A stretch of DNA of 64,000 nucleotides from CAZAMB01 sp964501365 (GTDB lineage Bacteria; Planctomycetota; Phycisphaerae; UBA1845): assembly GCA_964501365.1 (NCBI GenBank), contig CAZCST010000001.1, forward strand, positions 153,453 to 217,452, read 5' to 3'. This document shows positions 59,371-64,000 of this stretch, piece by piece (positions within the stretch are counted from its first letter, which is position 1; each line of letters starts with the position of its first letter). The notes below the pieces were generated by a model. The model had not been told where the DNA came from and did no database searches. It saw nothing but the letters and a program-made list of their open reading frames with translations. Position numbers and translations under genes: made by a program.

Positions 59371-61359
59371 TCACGGGCATGCCGTCGGCCCAACGTTCGG
59401 GTATGGGCGGCCTCGGAACGCATCCACGCACGCCGAAATTTCCCCAAGGCTGATGTTCAGACTCAAATCCGGAATTTCGCCTGAAATGGCCGCTCGGACC
59501 TTGATCGGGGCGGTCGGGCTGCTCTTGAACTTATCCACCAATGCGGCGACGTCACTAAAATCCGGCTGCGTGGCTACTGTGGGCGGGTTAAAGGGTGCCT
59601 CAATGTCACCCCATCGCGTTGTTGCGATCTCCAGCCCCTGCGAAACGACCGGACAATTCTGCTCATTTCCCAGGCAAAAATCGTCCATGCTGGCCACGGT
59701 GTAGACGGAACTGGGGACGACTTCACGCCCAATGACGTGCAACAATCCGACCGTGCTCCAATCCTGATAGTAGGGATCGCACTGCAACGTCGATGCAAGG
59801 AACGGTGTAGGAACGGACGTCGATTCGATAAAACTGGCCGGGGGTCCGACCCACCGAACCTGCCCTTCAAACGCTGAAAAATCCGTCGCTGCCCCGCCGG
59901 TGTAAGGCGGGTTGGGATGGTGCAGTGAAGTCAGCGTCACCCGCAACGCGGTCGTGTCGCCCGGACCGGCCGCAACGACAGGCGCAGGCACTGAAAGGGA
60001 AATAGCTCTGGATTTGTTGATTCCGCTCGGATCGGCCAATGGCATGGGAGGAGGGGGCATGTCGCACTCGTCGGGGATTCCGTTCGAATTCAGGTCCGTG
60101 GAAACTCCCGAAAGGATGTCGCACGCATCGCCCTGGGCGTTGCCGTTGCAATCCACCGGGGCCACGTCGGGCATGATTTTGAAGATTTCTCCGGCATAAT
60201 CGATGATGTACAACTCCCCATAGGCATCCTCGCCGAACGAGACAATGCTCGTGATCGTGCCCACATCGGGGATCAGCTCAGCGGTTCGATTCGTCAGCTC
60301 AGTGAGCGCGCCGTTGTATCGAAGGGACCAAATGGTGTTCGAGCAATAGTCTGCGAAGAAGTACACGCCCTGAAGGTCCGGTATCGCGCAGCCGCGATAA
60401 ACATATCCGCCGGTAATGGAGCAGTTCCCACCGGCATGCGTATAGGTGTGAATCGGCAGCGTGAGGTTTGCCGCGTTACAGGTGCACCCCGAAAGTCCGG
60501 TACAATTGTTCCCCTCCATGCACCGCCACCCGTAGTTGTTTCCGCCTGCACTCGAAGCCGGCTGAAAGTCGATCTCCTCGATCGCCCCCTGGCCAACATC
60601 AGCGATATACAAATCGCCCGTGAGGCGATCGAACGCATCGCGCCAGGGATTGCGCAAGCCATAGGCCCAGATGGAGTCGATTCCCGGCGTTGCACCAAAA
60701 AATGGGTTGTCCGACGGGCTGGAATATCCGGCGATTCCGTTGCCGATGATTCCGTCGTCGTCGTCGTTGCCGGGCACGTCATCTGCACCGTCAACGTCAA
60801 TGCGATGCATCTTGCCAAGCATGGTGTTGATGTTCTGTCCATTCCCATTGGGGTCGTTGCCGCTGCCACCATCACCCATTGCGATATACAGGTAGCCATC
60901 AGGGCCAAACGCGATCCAGCCGCCGTTGTGGTTCGAGAACGGGTCGGCAACGCTAAACAGCACCACGCCGGATGCGTTGGCTACGTTGGGATTGCCGGAG
61001 ACTGAATAGCGCGCCAACGTATTCGCCCCGCTGCCCGCCGCCGTGTAGTAAACGTAAAACACGCCGTTGGTGGCGTAGTTCGGGTGAAACGCCAGCCCCA
61101 GCAGACCCTGTTCGCCGCCGGAGATGATGGAACTTGCGATATTGAGAAAAGGCGTAGCAAGCGTCGCCCCGCCAGTCCGGATTCGAATCTGGCCGCCCTG
61201 CTGCACAACGAACATCCGGTCGAAGTCATTGGGAGGTTGCGTCAAAAAGATGGGGTTGGTGAACCCGGTCGCCACACGCACCGTCCGAATAGCCTGACCG
61301 GCAAACACGGCTGGGGAAAGGAACAACAACGCGACCGCAAGAAATCTGGTAGTTTTCAA
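59371..61359 (-). CDS. Secreted PQQ-type sugar dehydrogenase (GSDH-like) with TSP3-like and novel C-terminal module
   Basis: A signal peptide (MKTTRFLAVALLFLSPAVFA) leads into a six-bladed GSDH propeller: GLLGLAFHPNYATNGVFYVY, GWIAFGPDGYLYIAMGDGGS, SIWAYGLRNPWRDAFD and ADVGQGAIEEIDF. These match aldose sugar/sorbosone dehydrogenases that use pyrroloquinoline quinone. A calcium-repeat-like linker follows (DCNGNAQGDACDI, DLNSNGIPDECDM). The last 190 residues form a separate module ending SDVAALVDKFKSSPTAP and ACVDAFRGRPYP, which recurs in the partial gene at 63563. The protein is exported; the electron acceptor is unknown. Confidence 0.88.
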   Translation of the reverse strand: MKTTRFLAVALLFLSPAVFAGQAIRTVRVATGFTNPIFLTQPPNDFDRMFVVQQGGQIRIRTGGATLATPFLNIASSIISGGEQGLLGLAFHPNYATNGVFYVYYTAAGSGANTLARYSVSGNPNVANASGVVLFSVADPFSNHNGGWIAFGPDGYLYIAMGDGGSGNDPNGNGQNINTMLGKMHRIDVDGADDVPGNDDDDGIIGNGIAGYSSPSDNPFFGATPGIDSIWAYGLRNPWRDAFDRLTGDLYIADVGQGAIEEIDFQPASSAGGNNYGWRCMEGNNCTGLSGCTCNAANLTLPIHTYTHAGGNCSITGGYVYRGCAIPDLQGVYFFADYCSNTIWSLRYNGALTELTNRTAELIPDVGTITSIVSFGEDAYGELYIIDYAGEIFKIMPDVAPVDCNGNAQGDACDILSGVSTDLNSNGIPDECDMPPPPMPLADPSGINKSRAISLSVPAPVVAAGPGDTTALRVTLTSLHHPNPPYTGGAATDFSAFEGQVRWVGPPASFIESTSVPTPFLASTLQCDPYYQDWSTVGLLHVIGREVVPSSVYTVASMDDFCLGNEQNCPVVSQGLEIATTRWGDIEAPFNPPTVATQPDFSDVAALVDKFKSSPTAPIKVRAAISGEIPDLSLNISLGEISACVDAFRGRPYPNVGPTACP

Positions 61360-61492
61360 GGAATCCCCCCTAAGTAATGCGACTCAAGCGCCACATGCCG
61401 AACCAGCCTGCAAATCCATCGCAGGCGCACCGGCAGGCCGCTTCAATTTTATCGCAAACGGGGGGGCGAAGGGAAGTCCCAAAAGAATTACG

Positions 61493-61810
61493 TCAGACCG
61501 CAATCTTGTCCACGCGAACCCGCAGATAGCGCTGACGGTGGCCCTTCTTGAGGTGATATCCTTTGCGACGGGCGAACTTTTGAATGATTTGTTTGTCACC
61601 CTTGATTTCGCCCAAGACTGTCGCGGTTACGCGAGCGCCGGCTACCAGCGGTTGTCCGATCTGCGGCCCCTCAGGCAGGTCCCCCACCATCAGCACGCGA
61701 TCGAATTCAATGGTCTTCGCGTCGGCAGGAAGTTCTCGAAGTTGAACTTCAAACTCCAGGCCGTCTTGAACTCGATATTGAAATCCACCGTCGCTGATAA
61801 TGGCGTACAC
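61493..61810 (-). CDS. rplU: 50S ribosomal protein L21
   Basis: L21 is a 105-residue large-subunit protein that binds 23S rRNA. The sequence has the family landmarks MYAIISDGGFQYRVQDGLEF, FDRVLMVGD, GARVTATVLGEIKGDKQIIQKF-type text and ARRKGYHLKKGHRQRYLRVRV at the end. In most bacteria rpmA (L27) follows directly; here the next gene on the strand is the sugar dehydrogenase, which is downstream and whose start lies 134 bases on, so rplU is separated from rpmA. Confidence 0.96.
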   Translation of the reverse strand: MYAIISDGGFQYRVQDGLEFEVQLRELPADAKTIEFDRVLMVGDLPEGPQIGQPLVAGARVTATVLGEIKGDKQIIQKFARRKGYHLKKGHRQRYLRVRVDKIAV

Positions 61811-61946
61811 TGCAAACTCGCTTTCTTGAGTGGCTATGCCAGTCTGTCCTGCCCACTGGCTAACCTAGCCGAAAGATGGGGCTTTTCCGAATCGAATGAG
61901 TATTTTGGCGATCCGATCAAGGGTCGTCAAGCGCCCCCTTTTGGCG

Positions 61947-62090
61947 TCAGAACGGGCTCCACGAGCCAAACAGCGCATGGCTGCGAACCGCCAGAAAAAT
62001 CACCGTCGCCCCGGCAATCAACGTCGCCAGGATGAGCAATACGGTATAGATATTGTGTTCGGGTTCAGCCCCGGCCGGTCGATCGCTCAT
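61947..62090 (-). CDS. Small single-helix membrane protein (47 aa)
   Basis: The ATG at 62090 lies nine bases after the stop of the coiled-coil gene. The 47 residues read MSDRPAGAEPEHNIYTVLLI, then LATLIAGATVIFLAVRSHAL and FGSWSPF. A single hydrophobic helix is flanked by a polar N-terminus and a short basic turn, so the N-terminus is probably cytoplasmic or periplasmic depending on insertion. The tight spacing and the neighbour's membrane anchor suggest the two products act together. It is too short to have been found by length-filtered gene calling. Confidence 0.65.
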   Translation of the reverse strand: MSDRPAGAEPEHNIYTVLLILATLIAGATVIFLAVRSHALFGSWSPF

Positions 62091-62099
62091 GTAACTGTC

Positions 62100-62990
62100 C
62101 TATCGTGGTGAAAGACCCCCCATCGCATCCATAACCTGATCGCCGGTACGGGGAGCGATGCTGGTTTGAATCATCCGCCCGGCCGCTCGAGTCGGCTCGG
62201 TATGACTGATCTTGAGCTTGCCGACGTATTGGCTGTCGCGCGAAATCACAAACTCCATATCCTTCTTTACGCCGTCCGCTGAGCCGTTGCTGATGGTGAT
62301 CAGGTTATCCCGAACTTCGACCACCGATCCGCGAATCGCAGACGAGCCGCCGGTGCCGGGCGTAAGAGCCGTAACGTTGGACATCGCAGTCCCCGCCGGG
62401 TTCTCGCTGCTGACGCCGCTGCGTCGACCCTGATTCGACAGCTTGTCGGCCTCACCCTTGAGGATGTTGAGTTGCTGCTCAAACTGACGCTTCTGCTCGT
62501 CGAGCACAGCGATCTGCGCCGTCTGCTCATTCACGCGATCGTTCAAGTCGATGTTGCGTCGTTCGAGCTCGACATTGCGACGCTCGATGTCTGCAAGCTG
62601 CTTGCGTACTTCGTTTTCGCCGGATCGGGCCGACTCCACCTGCGCGAGCAAACCGCGATTCATCGCCTCCGCGCTGCTCTTTTCCGCTTCGACCCGGGCG
62701 ATGTCCGTGCGCAGCTTGGCGAGCTCGGCATTGTTCGCCTGCATCTGCGTCTCCAGCTCCCCGATGCGGGCCAGGTGCGTCCGCACGGCGTCGCGCGAGG
62801 TCGCCTCGACGGCGGCCCCGGCAGCTATCATGTTGCGCAAATTCGTGTCGGCGATGCGCGCGTTGGTCTCATACTTCTGAGCCGTGTCGCGCCAGTCATT
62901 CGTCCTGGCGACCACTGAAATCGTCATCACGCTCGAGACGATGCTGAGCAAAACGAGGAGCACCGTGAATACTTTGGTTAACGAACTCAA
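62100..62990 (-). CDS. Membrane-anchored coiled-coil protein
   Basis: The 296 residues have one N-terminal helix (VFTVLLVLLSIVSSVMTISVV), then a long coiled coil (about residues 60-195, with heptads such as LNDRVNEQTAQIAVLDEQKR), a flexible stretch, and a C-terminal small beta domain (SVVEVRDNLITISNGSADGV, FVISRDSQYVGKLKISHTEP) that resembles the MreC-like or SH3-like ending of envelope scaffold proteins. It is probably anchored in the cytoplasmic membrane with the coil outside. Function is unknown to me. It is followed by the 47-residue membrane gene. Confidence 0.8.
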   Translation of the reverse strand: MSSLTKVFTVLLVLLSIVSSVMTISVVARTNDWRDTAQKYETNARIADTNLRNMIAAGAAVEATSRDAVRTHLARIGELETQMQANNAELAKLRTDIARVEAEKSSAEAMNRGLLAQVESARSGENEVRKQLADIERRNVELERRNIDLNDRVNEQTAQIAVLDEQKRQFEQQLNILKGEADKLSNQGRRSGVSSENPAGTAMSNVTALTPGTGGSSAIRGSVVEVRDNLITISNGSADGVKKDMEFVISRDSQYVGKLKISHTEPTRAAGRMIQTSIAPRTGDQVMDAMGGLSPR

Positions 62991-63277
62991 GGATGATCTC
63001 CCTTGGGAAAACGGCCTAACAGCCGCAAGTTAGCCGGCGGGCGACGCCAACGAACCACCACCAGGCCGGCACGCTGACGGATTGCTGTACCTTCCCGGGT
63101 CGGCGCCGGGAACGAGCGTCCGGCCAATTTCAAACGCGAGGACAGCCCGACGCCCATCGTATAACCCGACCCGCGTTTTTTTGCAAGGGCGACTCGACTT
63201 CGAGTAATTCAGGACTGGCATCGGCAACTGGACTTATGCATGAGAAAATAGGCAACTACATGGACCTGCCTTCAACC

Positions 63278-63345
63278 ATTAATCCCTATTGCCTAATCCC
63301 TAGCCCCCATCCCCCCTCCGCGTTCTCTGCGTCTCCGCGGTGAAC
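63278..63345. repeat. Dispersed AATCCCTA / TCTGCGTCTCCGCGGTGA repeat
   Basis: Tandem-like units ATTAATCCCTATTGCCTAAT and CCCTAG are followed by CGCGTTCTCTGCGTCTCCGC and GGTGAA. Such text is widespread in intergenic DNA of several phyla. Confidence 0.5.
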
Positions 63346-63404
63346 CTTGGGGTGGACCGGTTTCTGGCCGAATCGAACCCGGGTGAACGAATTCTTGTTT
63401 CGAT

Positions 63405-63509
63405 AGTGGCTCAATTTGAATCCGAACCCGGAGCGCAAGCGACGGGAAAAACCGCCCCGCGCTGGCGCTTGGGGTTCGGGTTTGGGCCGTAACTCCAAAT
63501 TGAGCCAGT
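63405..63509. repeat. Large inverted repeat, MITE-like
   Basis: The outer arms TGGCTCAATTTG (63407-63418) and CAAATTGAGCCA (63496-63507) are perfect reverse complements. The inner arms TCCGAACCCGGAGCGCAAGC and GCGCTGGCGCTTGGGGTTCG pair imperfectly. The 105 bases would form one long hairpin. One inner arm recurs at 35495-35517. Confidence 0.6.
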
Positions 63510-63562
63510 ACCCTTGTTTCGAACTTTGAGCTTTGAATTTTGAACTTCGCGGCCCCGCCGCC

Positions 63563-64000
63563 TTACGGACACCCCTGAATCGCAAACGGATATCCCTTGC
63601 CCTTGAACGCATCCACGCAGACCGCGATGTGCGTAAACCCGACGTTCACGCTCAGCAGCGACGCCGAGAAGCCTCCAAACGCATCATCACCGCTCAGCAG
63701 CGCCCGCGCCTTGCCCGGCGCACCGGGCGCGCTCTTGAACTTGTTCACCAGCGCCGCCACATCCCCCAAGTCCGGCTGCACCGTCGTGCTCGGCGGGTTG
63801 TACGGCTGCTCCACGTCCCCCCAGCGCGCCGTCTTGATCCGCACGGCCTCCGACTGCCACGGACAATTGCCTTCCTTCCCCTGGCAACCGATCGACAGCA
63901 CCCGCACGTGATACTCCGAACTCGGCACGACCTCCGTCCCCGTCACCTGCAACAAGTCGGTCTCGTCCCACACCTGATAGTGCGGCGTGCATTGCAGCTT
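63563..64000 (-). CDS. C-terminal part of a secreted protein with the shared C-terminal module (5' end outside window)
   Basis: The frame is open to the window edge (KLQCTPHYQVWDETDLLQVT), so only the last 145 residues are seen. They align with the end of the sugar dehydrogenase: TGTEVVPSSEYHV, RWGDVEQPYNPP, QPDLGDVAALVNKFKSAPGA, then the final AVCVDAFKGKGYPF and GCP. The module is extracytoplasmic by association. Its function is unknown; the DVAALVxKFK text recalls dockerin-like calcium repeats but lacks the usual Asp/Asn loop. Confidence 0.7.
   Translation of the reverse strand, partial: KLQCTPHYQVWDETDLLQVTGTEVVPSSEYHVRVLSIGCQGKEGNCPWQSEAVRIKTARWGDVEQPYNPPSTTVQPDLGDVAALVNKFKSAPGAPGKARALLSGDDAFGGFSASLLSVNVGFTHIAVCVDAFKGKGYPFAIQGCP

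Larger units (their letters stand above)
62991..63562. other. Repeat-rich intergenic gap
   Basis: No gene is supported. Most of the right half consists of dispersed repeat sequence: a CCCTAATCCCTA-like run and a GCGTTCTCTGCGTCTCCGCG element (63278-63345), then a large hairpin (63405-63509) and a TTTGAACTTTGAGCTTTGAA-like heptamer run (about 63518-63548). Confidence 0.5.

Noticed and set aside
1..64000. CRISPR arrays, rRNA operons and a replication origin
   Set aside because: No regularly spaced repeats, rRNA sequence or DnaA-box cluster were seen anywhere in the window.

Overview
The window looks like chromosome of an uncultured planctomycete, most likely of the Phycisphaerae type. The evidence is combined. 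There is a PEP-CTERM anchor, several membrane proteins with the CxxCxYNLTG...CPECG ribbon, and Ser/Thr kinases fused to beta-propellers. There is also a FliA/WhiG-type sigma factor, large secreted proteins with dockerin-like or DCNGN calcium repeats, and a high GC content. This is inference from family composition; no rRNA is present.

Layout. 1-6.5 kb: the end of a secreted zinc protease, a methyltransferase, an ABC ATPase, miaA, a TRIC-type channel and a small lipoprotein. 6.8-14 kb: tRNA-Asp, a three-gene HlyD/ABC exporter operon and pheST. Downstream of pheT lie a hydrolase-like lipoprotein that lacks its catalytic serine and a ribbon-membrane-Nudix fusion. 16.5-20.2 kb is an AT-richer accessory island. 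It holds an IS1595-type transposase, a 46-residue basic ORF carrying a textbook -1 frameshift signal that leads into a helix-turn-helix frame, a HigBA-like pair, a second toxin-like gene and an orphan. 20.4-29.4 kb: comF, an RND efflux pair, an S9 peptidase and transaldolase. 29.4-36.5 kb: two paralogous matrixin-like lipoproteins, an array of three ribbon membrane proteins plus a decayed fourth, and a PDZ protein. 36.6-42.2 kb: an MNT/HEPN toxin-antitoxin pair, ahcY and two paralogous dihaem lipoproteins. 42.2-50.3 kb: an operon of three tandem kinase/beta-propeller receptors, the last of which is frameshifted. 50.8-55.1 kb: clpC, a sigma factor and a small coiled-coil protein. 55.4-64 kb: PEP-CTERM protein, M4 protease with an inserted PA domain, PQQ-type sugar dehydrogenase, rplU, a 47-residue membrane protein, a coiled-coil membrane protein and the end of another secreted protein.

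Working together: much of the content is envelope and secretion biology (proteases, efflux, sensor kinases, exported redox proteins) interleaved with core genes (miaA, pheST, tal, ahcY, clpC, rplU). Intergenic DNA is rich in dispersed inverted repeats. One family occurs three times; one copy supplies the last codons of a methyltransferase and another lies in the pheST leader. The strongest candidates for something undescribed are the frameshift-linked ORF beside the IS1595 transposase, the ribbon-membrane protein array with the related Nudix fusion, and the C-terminal module shared by two secreted proteins.
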